Assembly: GCA_036345935.2 (NCBI GenBank)
Contig: JADWOT020001810.1
Coordinates: forward strand, 62,001-126,000
Reading direction: 5' to 3'
Length of the DNA: 64,000 bases
Source: Taenia hydatigena
Lineage: Eukaryota; Platyhelminthes; Cestoda; Cyclophyllidea; Taeniidae
Shown here: piece after piece, positions 11,459 through 24,400 of the stretch
How the letters are laid out: each line of letters starts with the position of its first letter
Numbering within the stretch: position 1 is the first letter of the stretch
The notes under the pieces: generated by a model
Seen by the model: the letters and a program-made list of their open reading frames with translations, nothing else
Told to the model about the DNA's origin: nothing
Databases searched by the model: none
Position numbers and translations under genes: made by a program

Positions 11459-14325
11459 CACCACCGAGGTTGTGCCTACACCGACGCTTGTGAAGACGCC
11501 TCCGCGTGCCATAGAGGTGAAGGAGCTAGTCGGCGGTGTACATGCTCTCCTCTACTTCTCCCTTGTTTTAAACGCACAACTACCGCTATTATTTCTGTAT
11601 ATCGCTTGCGACTTCCCAATAAATGATTAGACATAATCGCTTCAGCTTACACTGAGCTTTCCTTTGGCATTTCCTATTTGGGTATGCAAGCTGAATTAGC
11701 GAATAGAAGTTCTGCTATTATTTTCTCCTAGAGGCCTTATTACGTGGTCGGATTAAAATGCTGCCACATCCATTATTTCCTTTATTTTTCCTTGACTTGC
11801 ATAAGCACAGCCCTTGATTTCTGCCACTTCTAAGGTTGGATGAAATGATTAGAGAGTGAAAATGCTATGCCTTTATCCTAGAGTAGATTTGGGCTATGGT
11901 TATGGTTGAATAAAAATGCATTCTTGCATCGACAACCATGTGACTTTTAAATGAAGCGATGGCACACACTCCTTGAAAGTGCAACAAAGGTATTTGAAAT
12001 CAAGCAATGTTGAATTCGATGCAGGAGTTAATGTGGTGTCATTTTTAGTGGATAATTTTGAGCTCCTAATTTCGCACTTCATTCCGTTGATGGTTTGCTT
12101 TAGTTCCATCTTTCGGCCCATAGCGATTTAACATGTGAACATCGTGCGATATTTGAAAGTGCAATATGGCTGACTATGCGATTTTCCATTTCCATCAAAT
12201 TTTAGTGACAAGGAGTTGGCTTCTGTCTGTTGGACAGTGACCTGTTGAAGGGACTAATGAATGCCTGTCGTCGCAAGTTCAACTGCAATATTGCTTTGGC
12301 TGTGTATTTATTGGAGCATTCGCCTGTCGGTTTTAAGTGAGACTTAACCATACCGTATAATGAAATAGTCAATTTCATGCAAACCACTGCCTTACTATGC
12401 ATTAGAAATCGTTGTACTTGCCTTCATTGTTGATCCTGGTGCATTGCTAGATCTATCGCAATCTTTATGGGCGATTTGCCACTTTCGTTACTCAATCATA
12501 CCTCGTGTTGATTAAACTGTTTTAATCACTAGAAGAGCTTCAGTCGCAAAAGGCAACACCAAGTGCAAAACTTCGAGGACAAGCAGTCTAGAATCGGTAG
12601 CGCCTTTAATTTGGAGCGCATTAGCATCGGTGGCTCTTCTTCATCTCCTCCGCCTCCTTTGCATGCCTCACACTGCACCAAGTTCGACCAAGTTATGAGG
12701 CATTAAGGCAAGTGATGTCTGCCCCAGCAAAACCGCGCACAAGCTATGCTATCAAAAGCTTACATCAGATGGCACCGAGAGACACCACGAGACACCTGCC
12801 TTTAGCCGATCACACGCGTCAGATTCGAAGAGGTGAATCACAAAGCATGCCATTAGACATGCTCTTCTCCGCGTTGTATAGTTCCTTATTATTTATCATG
12901 ACTTGCAGCGGCATTCCCGCCATTCTGCCGTTGACCGGCATCTCCTTTCTGCTTTGTTCCTCCTTTCACTTATGATCTTTCCATCCTTTCCTCCACTGCA
13001 ACCCTCTTTATCTCGGAAAATAAAGCAGATAGATAACGTGGGAACGGAGGCTGATTTCCCTCCTCTCCTTCTGATATCCTTTCCTTTTATTTTGTGCGCG
13101 CTTTAACAGCATTATATAATATGCTCCTTGATACAAATCGCGTGGGACATAATTGTTCCTGGGCGCTACGAATGCTCTGATCTAAAACACTTTAATTTGC
13201 TTCATAAAGGCAAATAAATTAAACTTTGCCTAGCCATTTGCCTAGCTGAATAGACAACTGGGCCAGTTTAGGGATGGATCTAAAAAGAAAAGTACTTGGG
13301 CACGATGCACCACAGCACTGTGTCAAGTCATCTTACTGCGTCCATTCCCAATCCTTGTCTCCTTTAGCTAATTGTTTACGTAACTTTGCACCTATTGGAG
13401 TCTAGCTATAAGCACGATTGCCAATAATAATGTAGCTTTACCAATTCGTTTTGACATCGAATTAGGGATAGGCGTAAAACATGCACCTTAGTTTTCTCAA
13501 GAGCAGTCTCTAGGACCAAATCATCGACTCTTTAATCGATTTTTGCTCTACACTACGTTTACTGTGCCATATATGCTATTCATGTGTCAAACATCTGCAT
13601 CTGAAGGTCTAATACGGTAATTATAACTAGCTCACTGTGCATGCTCTACTGCAAAAGCACTGTGGCATTAGGCATGACTAGGTTTGACTAGATCTGACTC
13701 GATTGGACTGGATCAGAACAGACCACATTATCCGCTTATGCCAGGTAATGACAGGTGTGGATTAAATAGGAAAGATAGGGGTAAACAGAGCTATCTCATC
13801 TATCGTGCATGCCACATCCTCAGACACGCTTTGTACGTCAGCCTTGATACTAATTTGGTCCGCCCGATCGACTCTATACAACCCTATGCAATACAATAAG
13901 AGGCCCTCCCTTTCTTTTACGTAGGCATTAAGTAGCGAGTCGCACACTTAAGAAGAAGGCCTGATGAGGGATTCAAAATGGGTAGAAAGGAGCTCTTTTG
14001 TCAACGCCGCCTTTCTCATGCCCTACTCTAACACACCTTTGCTGAGTGGCTCCTGTGTCTCCTACTACGCTCCATATGCTCTCACGCATCGCGCCTTGCA
14101 TTATGTCCCATCGTGTATGCCCACCACATTAGACCAAAGACAAAAGGGGGTGCGCACACTCTGCATCTATTTCCTTGCCTTCGTTTATTTTCGTTTGGGT
14201 TTATTATCAGTTACTACTCTTCCTCCCCCTCCTCCAATCCCATCGACTGTTAGTGCCATATTTGTAATCTCCACTAGGCTTACTCCAAATTATGGCATGA
14301 TACAATGATGAAAAGACGATCGCCT

Positions 14326-14442
14326 AAGTCAGGCCAGCATGGACTGGACTTGGTTTGTCTCACTCACGCTTTACCTAAAACCGACTCCCCTTTTAGCATA
14401 GCTCAACCTGGATTATTGTTAATTCTCGGTTTCTATTTGCCT
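14326..14442 (+). repeat. 117-bp segment present only in the right palindrome arm
   Basis: The right arm reads CGATCGCCT-[117 bases]-CTTTTTTGG, whereas the left arm joins the same flanks directly. The segment is bracketed by GCCT on both sides. That fits either an insertion with a 4-base duplication in the right arm or a microhomology deletion in the left arm. It shows no terminal inverted repeats. Confidence 0.8.
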
Positions 14443-14650
14443 CTTTTTTGGTGTGAAGATGACGCGACTTATAAAACTGGCATATGCTCTCACATTATTG
14501 AAAAGCAGATTTCTCTTGTGTTGCCATTCTTTCACGCTGGCTATGAGGGTGCGGAACAAGGTTGTCCGTCAATCAAATCGTTATACTGCAAGCAATAGGC
14601 GGCGAACCAGATGGCGGACTCACTCTTCAACTATTGTGGAAGTGCCAACC

Positions 14651-15220
14651 AAAGAGCTACGGTGCATTCCAATCGTCCACTTCGCCACTTCGATTTAACC
14701 AACGATATTGAAATGGGAACGATACACAGACCACTTCAATTACCTTGTCAATGAGAAGGTCTACATCCAAGTCAAGCAGACACTGTTGATCTCCCAGCAT
14801 GCCGTTTCGCGTGCCAGCCCTGAAATACCTCTGATCTACCGAATATGATGAGGTCTGCTAACTCCAGCATGTATTCCTATGCTCCCAAACATTGGTGGCC
14901 CGAAACACCAGTATTCACTGCTTCAAATTACTCACACCCTGACCACTGCAATTCAATTCCCAGATTTGACCATAATCGTTGCACCAACTTCCGCCTTCGA
15001 CTCTTCTGTCATTTGGGTGTGCTGACCTACTCACCAGCATCGTGTGACATCGCACCAACCAGAAGACAATAAAAGCAAGCGTGGCACAGAATGCGTGGTG
15101 CAGGGTAGAAAGTTTATTTAGAAATCGGTGTATTACCGCTGAAGTTTACAACTGCTTTGATGCCTATCCCTGATACTTTTCTTGCGGAAATTGTTATCTT
15201 ACATTGCAATTTGCAGTAGT
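14651..15220. other. Unique sequence distal to right arm, no gene recognised
   Basis: A short plus frame at 14845-15072 (75 codons) has no recognisable family. AATAAA occurs near 15070, but there is no upstream gene model to attach it to. Confidence 0.5.
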
Positions 15221-15655
15221 GATCCATTCGTTTCTTCTGTAGGGGCAAAGTTACATTAATATTCAGCTAAAAGAGACAATGGGATGATTGAGATAGAGAA
15301 AAAGACGTAAAAAGTAGTAAGTGTAAAAATGTGAAGGCTCAGCGATGAGAAAAAAAAGGTTTGGAAACGGACAATGTGTGGAGATTATGCGCTATTCTTC
15401 GACTTGTCGACATTTAAGGCGAAGTGACACTGTAAAATTAAGAAATCAGCCGCTAACCTCAATGGAAAGGCGGTGGCGATGCATGCATTTCTTCGGTGGG
15501 AGCGGAGTAGCATGAATACTCAGCTGGAAGAGACAAAGGAATGACTAAGGCAGAAGTAGAGTGAATAAAGCCACAGGAATTAGAAAGAGATGGTACGATT
15601 GGGTGACTTTGCGCAGTGCTGCGATGCAGCATACCTTATTTCTTTTCGTCTTGCT
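15221..15655 (+). repeat. Diverged partial copies of the palindrome-arm sequence
   Basis: Two related blocks at about 15221-15305 and 15478-15562 (offset 257) both resemble left-arm sequence around 7007-7060. The shared pattern is GCAAAGTTAC..AA....GCTGGAGGAGACAA. The second block is followed at about 15607-15655 by a match to left-arm 7080-7130 (CAGTGCTGTGATGCAT.GTGCCTTA). They therefore look like old, partly duplicated relatives of the arm, lying in the same orientation as the left arm. Confidence 0.6.
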
Positions 15656-18600
15656 CCTATCTGTTCCCAAAATGAATCGCTTGCCCCGTTTAGCTGTTAG
15701 ATTAAGTAAAATATGAGGGGAATTGACTTGATAAAAGGACTTCGACTTTCATGAATGTCACACTCAAGCTTTTACATGCTTACAAAAGTCGCTCATTTAC
15801 CCATACTAGAACCAGCCAATTTGCCTTGAAGCCTTTTTTTATGCTTTGCCTAGAACTCAGAGCATAAAATCCATGTTCGTCACCTCACATAAATTCGTTG
15901 ATCAATAAGCTTGCCTTGTTTTTAAAAGACACCGAATTTGTGAATAAGAAATGATTCCGTATTATCATCCGAATACACCACCGTCTCTATTTGTCGCTAA
16001 GAAATTGCGTTGCAAAACTCGACAAAGTGTTTTCTACGTTTAGCACGAGTTGTGTAAGAGAATGATTGAATGAATGCAGGCGTGACGCGCGCCGAAGGAC
16101 ATTAGGCGATCTTGAAGAAATCAAGAGGTTGGCTGCAATGCACAAGCGGTAAACTTGCGCTAACTTATGTTTAATTGCATGCTTAAACTGCGCGTAAATG
16201 TAGCACTTGGATTCACAAGCCTAATTTATCTTTGTTTTAGAGATGGCAGAGGTAGAATGACGGGATGGCGATTAATTTCATCGCATTACAACTATGGGAG
16301 ACAGTATTGTGGAATGGCTGCTACAGCGTAGAAAATGAAAAAAATAAGTGGCTAAGAGAATGGAATTCATAAAAGAAGACTAAGGAAATGAGGACTCTAA
16401 GACAAGCAACACAAACCGGATACTCGTTTTTGCAAACTTCTGCTCCTGCTCCCGCGGTTGATGATGATTTCGACTGTTTGTGGTCGTTATTCTAAGGTGC
16501 AGAACTCTTTGGAGGACTAATGTAGGTGTTCATTTTGTGACAGGTCTCACCGATTGATTCGTCAAGACAGCAAATTCCTTTTACGTTTTATGCTTTGAAT
16601 GAATAGTGCTGGGTCGGCCATAAATTTTAACTTAGTACGTGTTTGTGACTGCCTCCACCTTCCCTACCTTACTTCTTCCTCCTCGCTCTTATTCCGTGTT
16701 AATCACGCACTGAAGGAGTTTTTATTCGATTGCGTGATTATGGTTATGCTATGAGGAATTTCTGAACCAGCTTTATTAGAGAGAACTCTTAGGAAGAAAT
16801 GCATATGATATAATCCTCTCTTCGGCTTGGTATAGCAGCAAAGTGCTAACTTCTGTTCTTGTGAAATTAATCAGTGTAATGTTGTTCGCGACGCAGCATT
16901 GTGACACTTAACATTATAGCATTGCATAGAGATGGGGTAATGTAGACCAGTTCAATCATTTTATAGAATGTAGTGCCACGGCATTGAGCAGAGGCGAGTG
17001 GTCAATGACAAATATGAGTAATCTTAAGACAAGAGGAACATTAGGTGTTTCTGAAGTTATGGCAGTGGACAAATTTATAAACTGCTGGAAGAGGACGCGA
17101 CCTATTTGTCATGAAAACAGCCTCGCCTCCTTTACTTTTTTAAGTCCTTTGTTCTCATCCTTATTCGCAGCTACCGTTTCGACTTTGCAAAGGCTTGGTA
17201 CGTCGGAACGATCTGTCTTTAGACTTGGCGCAGCCTTGCCGATCAACACAGCAACAGTAGGAGTGAAATTTAAGGTAAATGTGAAAAGAAATAACAGGTA
17301 GTTTAGGGTCAGTAAAGATCTCATGCTTTGCGAATGCACAGCTGACGCTGATCGTGTACGAAATGCTTTGCATGGCCCCTACATGATCCTATGCTGGTGT
17401 CTCCATAGGTTTTGCTATCGTCCCAAGTTAATGTTTACTTTTGGACGTGGTTGGACAAGCAGACTCAGATTATTCTGCTATCGCTTAGCTAATCATGCAT
17501 TTGAACCATAACGCAATGTCATGTACATCAAGAGGGTCCGCTTGCAAAATACCTTGATAACTATTTATTCCCATTCCAAATTGACATTGAATGTTAACTC
17601 GCATCGTAAAACTGAATGAAGTATTAAGAGTAGTTTTCGATGTTGCGACTTCTAAGTACAGCGTGTACAATTCACAGCCACGCACTAGCTCGACCCTCTT
17701 GACCTTGGTATTGGTGTACGCCAACAAAATCCCGAATGTTACCTGATAAGTCAATCATGCTTAAGTCTTCAAAAGGAGTATAACAGCTTAAGCTTAATGA
17801 AGTTCGGCTTTGCACTTTCCTATTCGCACTTCTTAAAGTGCAACGAGTGAGAGCATCTAAATAAATGCATACTTGGAACTACAGTATTTTGCCTAAATAT
17901 CGTAAAACTTGGAAAAATGGTGCTGATTTGCTTCAAGGCACGTGACTTCTCAAGGATTTTGGTGGAATTTCAAAGGTGTGGCTTCTACCACCACTTGACA
18001 GGTTTGCATGCCCGAATCGCAAACACTAGCTTTCTTTCAATGCCATCAGGCAACCATGTTTTGGCCTAATAAAATCTTTTACTCTGCGGTCGATTTTAAC
18101 GTCACGCGACACTTTTATATTCCATTCATAATCGGCTAAGAAGGAAGGTGTAATGTATGAGAGAAATTAACAAGGTGATGCACTTATCTTACTGTGATAA
18201 AGTGCAATCTAGGATGCTCTAGGTGACGACGTTAACTTTGTTGTGGGATGTCGCTGTACTCCTTACAACTAGCATTTATCACTTCTTGAATGTTTTTTGC
18301 ATACAAAGTCAATAAGTCTGGAGCGCAAACTCCACCTTCTAGACATTATCATTCACTTATAAATTTTTGGAAAGGATCTAAAATTGCCTCCTGCTCATCA
18401 GATTTCGACTTGTTCAGACGAAATGCTCATTAAGTTACCCTGTACTGTTTGTGGTGCAAAGTCACTATGGGGCACTGGAAAATTTCATTAAATTTTAAGT
18501 AGGGCGAAGAAGTTGCCGTACAGCAGGATTACAAATCGTCCCATTCCATAAAACGTTTAGGGTGAAACTAACAAAATCCAACTAGTAGGAAACCGGTTTC

Positions 18601-19519
18601 ATCACCCGAGTTGTCATATAGGCATGTGTGCCAAGATCCCATTGCTGGCGCGCATTATGACCGCTGTTGTTGTTGCTTTGATGCCACATAAATGCGGGGT
18701 CTAGTAACTGCCTTCTTAAATTGCGGATTCGTCTTTTTCCAAAGAATCTTTGTAAGTGGCTCATTTACAACAAAATATGCTACTCTGTGATTAATTTTGA
18801 AAATGTATTCAAGAAAACAACGGGACAGCCAGCCCTACACACCAAGAGTGCACCCTGAGAAACAGTTTGGTGGTGACAATATTAGTTCACAACAAAAGTC
18901 GTGGAAATGAAACTGATTCCACGCATTCTAGGAGTGCAATGGAACTGCGTTTCTACTGCAGCATAGAGCAATTCGAAAAGATCTAGCAGTGGGATGATCA
19001 ATTAACTGTTTTAGTACTTTACATACTTTGTGGTTAAGATTATCAATCAGTTGCTGGGACCACACACCTCAACCATCATTTTGGCAAGGTGAAGTAGGAG
19101 TACCGTAGATCGGCTCAAGCGAACACTTTCTAGATGTTGACAAGTCATGAGTCGAGGAAGCAGCAATACGCATCGTTAGAAGTCTGTACAGGGAGAGAAA
19201 CCTAAACAATGTCCAGAACTGGCTTAGCACATAATGTTCCGATGCTAATATTCTACGCAACATCCAAGTCGTCATAAATTTCGCGAAGAGCACCCAATCT
19301 ACTCAGTAAGGCATTAAAGCAAACTCACCTGTTTCGCTACTGATGGAATCGCATGTGACACTTGTAGTGCCCTCTATAAAGCCACAGCCATACCCGTAAA
19401 TAACTTCGGTGAACGTACACACAACCAATTCATATTTCTCATAACGAGTTAAAAACATTGCGAGTCACTAAGCCAGTACGCGAAATCCTTGCCACGACAA
19501 AGCGCTAGGTTGGGTCAAG
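15656..19519. other. No gene recognised
   Basis: No domain or RNA gene was seen. A minus-strand frame at 17109-17339 (76 codons) starts with a hydrophobic, signal-like stretch but has no support. The first recognisable coding remnant beyond is the retroelement at 19.52 kb. Confidence 0.5.
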
Positions 19520-20300
19520 AGAGTTTTGTGAAGCATGTGGCAGACACCGGTGAGGCTAGACACATCTATTAACCACCTAGACGCATACTGCCTCATTTGC
19601 TAGAAGTTAACCGTCTGGCAAAAGGCGTAATTAAGGGCCAAGTCACCGTGAGCCTCTGCGGTTGTGCTAATAAAGACGATCGACCATAGCATGCGATTGT
19701 GCATGAAACTATAGAAATCTGGACGTCGTAACTAAGGCGGACGCATTTCCTCTACTCCACGCAAGTGAATCGCTCGATTTGTCAATTTGGCTTAAATAGT
19801 TCTCTACCCATGCTTCAACTTCAGGATGACAAAATGTGGAAGTGGTGAAGGCGAGCAGATGGAATCCAAGTTTCGCAAAGCCAAATCCGATACACGAATT
19901 TTCGGAAAAGGCCATTTAGACGCTGGCGTAGCGACCAACTTCCAACGCCTTATGTAGTCCGCAAAATTCGGTTTATACTCAAAACTCGATGGCCTTCTCG
20001 TCTCTGACACAGACAAATGAGAGCACAACGCCAACCTAAAACTGGTGTTGGACCATCTTTACACTGAGGATTGCCAGTGGGTCTGAAAAAACGCAGTTTT
20101 TTTCAATGAGCTGTCACACTTCCTGGGCATGCACTCGTCAGAAGGGATGACAGTGCCCAAATATCGTGCATAACGGGTGAGCATATGGCCAGCACCATTC
20201 AAAAGACGAAGATTGGCAGTTTCCTAGGTTCGGCAAATCACTGCTTCTAAATAATCTTGCTTGCTGCCACTGTAAATCTCTCATATCGCTTCTAAACGCC
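19520..20300 (+). pseudogene. Decayed Ty3/Gypsy-type reverse transcriptase
   Basis: Plus-strand translation in shifting frames follows the reverse transcriptase of Ty3/Gypsy retrotransposons from N to C. DTGEARHIY.PPRRILPH lies near 19540-19600. VVLIKTIDHSMR, then NYRNLDVVTKADAFPL, lies near 19660-19760. The FST..ASG block follows, then ATNFQRLM near 19930, equivalent to the family's APATFQRLM. HNANLKLVLDHLYTEDCQW and the FLG...S.EGM helix motif come next, and FLGSANHC near 20220-20255, equivalent to the post-RT FLG.ANYYR motif. At least five stops and several frameshifts interrupt it and the catalytic YLDD site is eroded, so it is dead. A weak plus-strand match to the integrase zinc-binding region (LGVEKQYLLFWKSIHLEAV) at about 20710-20765 may be its downstream part. 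Confidence 0.88.
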
Positions 20301-20934
20301 TGTCAGGAGCGTGTGTGGTAAAGCCATGTTTAACAAACTGCTCCTAATCCACCTGTCCCTTCTTCTCGTGCGCTTTACTTTATCTGTTCCCATTCCGTGC
20401 ACACAATGTGCAATGAGAGGTGTGGAAAACCGTGAAGTAATGCACTAGAGTGCTCGTCCTTGCTTCTTGATTTGAAACTCAAAAGGTACTGTTAGAAGTG
20501 TCTCAGCTACCACGAAAGGTAACTAAAAGTGCCAGTTGTAGCTATCTTTGAGGAGTACAATCTCGCTACCGAACAAAGCCAAGACGACAATATCTACTTT
20601 GGCTCCTAGAAGGCCTAGTGGCCATACGCTGTGGGTGAGGGTAGGAAGCGAGAACTTGATAGCCCGAAAGTGTACTTAAATCAGATTCGACGGAACTTGA
20701 GCACTTCTAAACTGGGCGTAGAAAAACAGTACCTTTTGTTCTGGAAGTCAATCCACCTAGAGGCAGTGTAGGAATCGGTACTTGGAGCATTTCTTTTACA
20801 ATTTTTAGCACATTTGCTCAACCATGTGGCATTACTTGCACTGCAACACCACCTACTTCTGCAGCAACTGCTCTGCAGGTTAAGGCGCCTTTAGTGCCAT
20901 GCATTCCTCTGTTCCTGCACTGCTCTGTGAAATC

Positions 20935-21400
20935 ATACCAACGAAGCCCATCGTACCAACGTGCAACCGAATGACCTATCTTTCGCATTACTTTCAACCA
21001 AGCAGTTCAGCGTCTGATGATCTGTTTCCATGGGGTGATGTCTAAGATGCCCTACTGTCAAGTGAGTGGCAAATAGTTCACGGTGAGCTGCACTTTCTTG
21101 CCTTACTTTTTGTTGATTTGGCGCGCCGATGACGGATTTGCCCAATTCTTTGTTCCTCGGCCTTCTGTGGGAGTACGTCGAACACGGCTGCATCGCTAGC
21201 GTCATCATTCAGTGTACGCACGGTGAAGTTGCTCGGCTCAAGGGTTCAAGATGTTGGAATGAGCTCGTAGGTAGACACGTGACCCAGTTCTCTACGTCCT
21301 TTGTCATGCCCATTATTTTATTGAAAAATCGTCCCCACCCTTTCAGCAGTTTAAACAGCTGTCCTGCAATCTTTGCAAAACCTTAAAAGGAACTCAAGTG
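20935..21400 (-). pseudogene. Decayed Ty3/Gypsy RT-tail and RNase H, opposite strand
   Basis: The minus-strand reading gives, in order, FAKIAGQLFKLLKGWGRFF (RT connection, about 21325-21385), SSFQHLEPLSNFTVRTLNDD leading into DASDAAVFDVLPQ (RNase H first strand with the DASD catalytic motif, about 21160-21260), and then HRELFATHLTVGHLRHHP followed by TDHQTLNCL (about 20975-21090). One frameshift lies between the DASD block and the HRELF block. The order and spacing match Gypsy-type RNase H. The orientation is opposite to the neighbouring reverse transcriptase, so this is a second insertion or an inverted piece of the first. It lacks an intact frame and is non-functional. Confidence 0.87.
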
Positions 21401-24400
21401 GCGGCCTAGTTAATTTGTTTGGGTCCTCACTTGCTCTTTAGTTAAGCGAGACAGTACGGCCATTGGACAGTGCAGAAATCGTCACTTCAGTAGCTTCGAG
21501 GTGAAATCTACTTCCTATAATCCGCTCAACACAAAGTCGATACCAACATCATGCTGTGGAATATCCCTGTGCAAGACGGGAATATCACTTGGGTATACTT
21601 TCCATCCCCTTTGGGAAAAGCATGATCAGCACGTTTATCTGTCAGCATTCGAAAGTGATGGCCTAGGATTGTGACCGTTCCGTTAACGCTGAATTTTGTA
21701 AATGGCTTAACGAATCTTTTGAGCGTGCAAGCTTTGCACTAAAAATGGCATCAGTTCCACCCACCACATACGTTATTCTCAATTGTTCCAACAGAAGTGG
21801 ATTTTTTAATAGTAGAGGTTGAAGGAAAACATTGTGGGTCGTGAATGATAAGTGAATAAGTTCCCAGGCTTAATCGAACGCCTGTACTACTTTCAAACAG
21901 CCCATATCCATAAGACGGTTCCCTGCCACAGGCGATGATGCCCTATCCAAAACGCTAAAGTAGACCACTTTATCCCACACACCTCGTTCACGCCTATCAA
22001 TAAGCAAAGTTATCATCCCCTACGCAACCTCGTTCAATCCCCACGTTCATCTGTTTGCAAAGTAGCACGAAAAAAAGAAAAATTTACTAATGATGTAAAA
22101 TTAACAGGAACGTAAAACACCATCATAGCTTGGCAAGGGAGACGTAGGCATTAAAAATAGTAAGGATTCAGGATTGAGAGAGTTTTGTGGTGCTCCACAT
22201 TAGGTTGCTGCCGGAAGACAATTAATCACACCAGTTTCCCCTCTCCTTCTTGGCGCATGAATTTTATGAACTTCACGATGGTAGCGTTGTTTCTACACCA
22301 ACAAAATACACATAAAATCCGTTTTGGACAGCGGACCTCTGGTCTGCATTCGAGTGACACATCACCGACATTTGAACCTGCCAAACGAAAACAGCAAGCA
22401 TGAGTTGGGAGCAGCGTCGTTCAATACGTAGGAAATAAGGTCTAAACAGGGGTGACGGTTACGATAATAACATCTTTGTAGAGAACCGGTCCTCATTCTT
22501 TCTTCCTTTTCTCTCCATACCTTAATTTGCATTGCTTGTTGCAGTTATCCATGCAACTGCGAATACAATCTGCGAGGCCTCATTTTTTACTACATCAGCA
22601 GTGGTGCACTCATCAGCCTTTGGATGACACCGTCGGTCATACCCTCACCTAATTACACACTAATGCTTCTAACGTTACGGCTTCTTTCGTTAGCACTACT
22701 TGGTTTAAAGCAACAATTTACAACTTATTCTAGACAATTGTTTAGATCAGGCACAAATGAGGAGGAAAGCCACGTGGCAACACCATTGGATTACTTAAAT
22801 TGGCCTTAATGAGCGAATCCAGATGATGCATTTAGATCGCTAAACCCACGAAGCAAAGTCGTGGAACACGGCCAAGACGCAGTTCTAGACGTCGGCTCAT
22901 CAATAGCATCCACACTTCAAAAAATTCTCAATTAGTAAAAAAAGTGCAAAAAAAAAACGTATAAATGCTAAGTAATATATATTACATTGTCAATAGCCAT
23001 TTAGGATAAAGATGAACAAGTTTTTAGATAAAATACACAAATCCTAGTGCTAAACATTTTGCCGGAGACTAGGATAATGGCAAGAGCGGGTAGAACGCTT
23101 CATAAAACGATTGCCATATAGTAAGATAGCCTAGATTAAGTTGGGAGTGCGCAGGGAAGCGTGCAGTGGCACAGGTCATTTCGGCTTAGCTAACAAACCT
23201 GGCGCTGCACAGAGACGACGACGCATGGGGAGGATCTGCTTCCACCATCTGCATCGGATGTCTGTGATACAACTCAAATAGCCTCTTTGTCATCAAATAG
23301 CTCCAAACTCAACTGGGATAAAACAGATGAAATCCATCACAATATGCTGCTACGTTTTCACTTACTTCTATTTATCTGCTGGCACTGTAGACTATCCTTC
23401 TCCTCTATTACCCCTGATTTGAGAATGCTGGATGTTTCTCGACATCTTTATTATAGGCGCAAAGGGGACATGAGGTAACAAAGTGTTTCAAACTCAGGAG
23501 AGCAACCACGTTCTTCCACGACCATGTTTAAATCGTTAAGTTTGTTTGCGATCTAAATGGGCGTAAATAAGACTGCATTGATAGCTAATTTGAAGTGGTT
23601 CAAGCATGAGCAGCATCTCTTAACACACAGGCTATAATCCTTCTTCAAATCACCACTTTCATTTAATAATTAGTGGTTTGCAGATTGTGTGTGTTGCAAA
23701 GCACTTCTTCTTCTTCTTCCAAAATGGAATTCACCCCTTTAAAAGTCCACAGCATCTTGTTCCATGTTTCGGATCTTCACTTAGTCATTAAGAACGGTTT
23801 CTAACTGCAGTGACTATTGTATTATGAATGTGCTGATAAGCAGCGTGAAAATTAGCGCAGTCCACGCTGAATGGTCGGTATAGTTTGGTTTCGCATACTT
23901 GAAATTTGGCCGCAAAGATCAATTTAACCAAACGTTTAGAGACATGGTTTTTATGTGATCCGTAAGCTTAGGGTGCTATTTTTCAACCTAAGCAGCTAAG
24001 GTTTAGCGGTTCGGCATTGATCTTGACATATATTTCATATACCCACACGTTTCTAGTGGGTCTTTGTGTGACAACACACAACTCCGCCCACGTCGCCACC
24101 TCACAACACTGAATTTCTTTGAAGCATTACACAACTGCTGGTGCTCGTGACACGTATGCACTGGGTGAAAATGTCATTCTGCCTTTCTATTGATGTTGCC
24201 TTTAGCCTCAGCCGACGAGTGTGTAGAAATCCCATCTCAAGGTCGCAGCCATTGCACACTCTCGAGAAGAGGCAGAAAGCACGGGATTCCTGCACACATA
24301 AACCTGATTTAAGTCGTTTATGAAGTGTTGGCAAATGTGAGATGAGACTAATTCTGAGATTATAAGTGAGAGAGAAGTAGAATGAGTTGCAAAGTATTAA

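Larger units (their letters stand above)
10882..14650 (-). repeat. Right arm of large imperfect palindrome
   Basis: This is the inverted copy of 5885-9518. It is about 135 bases longer, mainly because of a 117-base segment at 14326-14442 that is absent from the left arm, plus about 32 net bases around 13450-13600. The arm ends near 14650, where the two sides diverge after the shared CTATTGTGGAAGT.CCAACC block. Several short frames seen in the left arm are frameshifted or truncated here; for example, the frame beginning at 12712 ends at 12975, whereas its left-arm partner continues. Confidence 0.97.

Noticed and set aside
5885..14650. Palindrome as a fold-back sequencing or assembly artefact
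   Set aside because: The arms differ by many substitutions and several indels and enclose a unique spacer. A simple artefact would give identical arms, though long reads should still confirm it.
17109..17339. Small secreted protein on the minus strand
   Set aside because: There is a hydrophobic N-terminus, but the overlapping opposite-strand frame is equally long and no splice or promoter support was seen.
21620..21700. Second RNase H fragment (GHHFRMLTDKRA, minus strand)
   Set aside because: A short single motif, out of order relative to the adjacent pol remnant; too weak to annotate.
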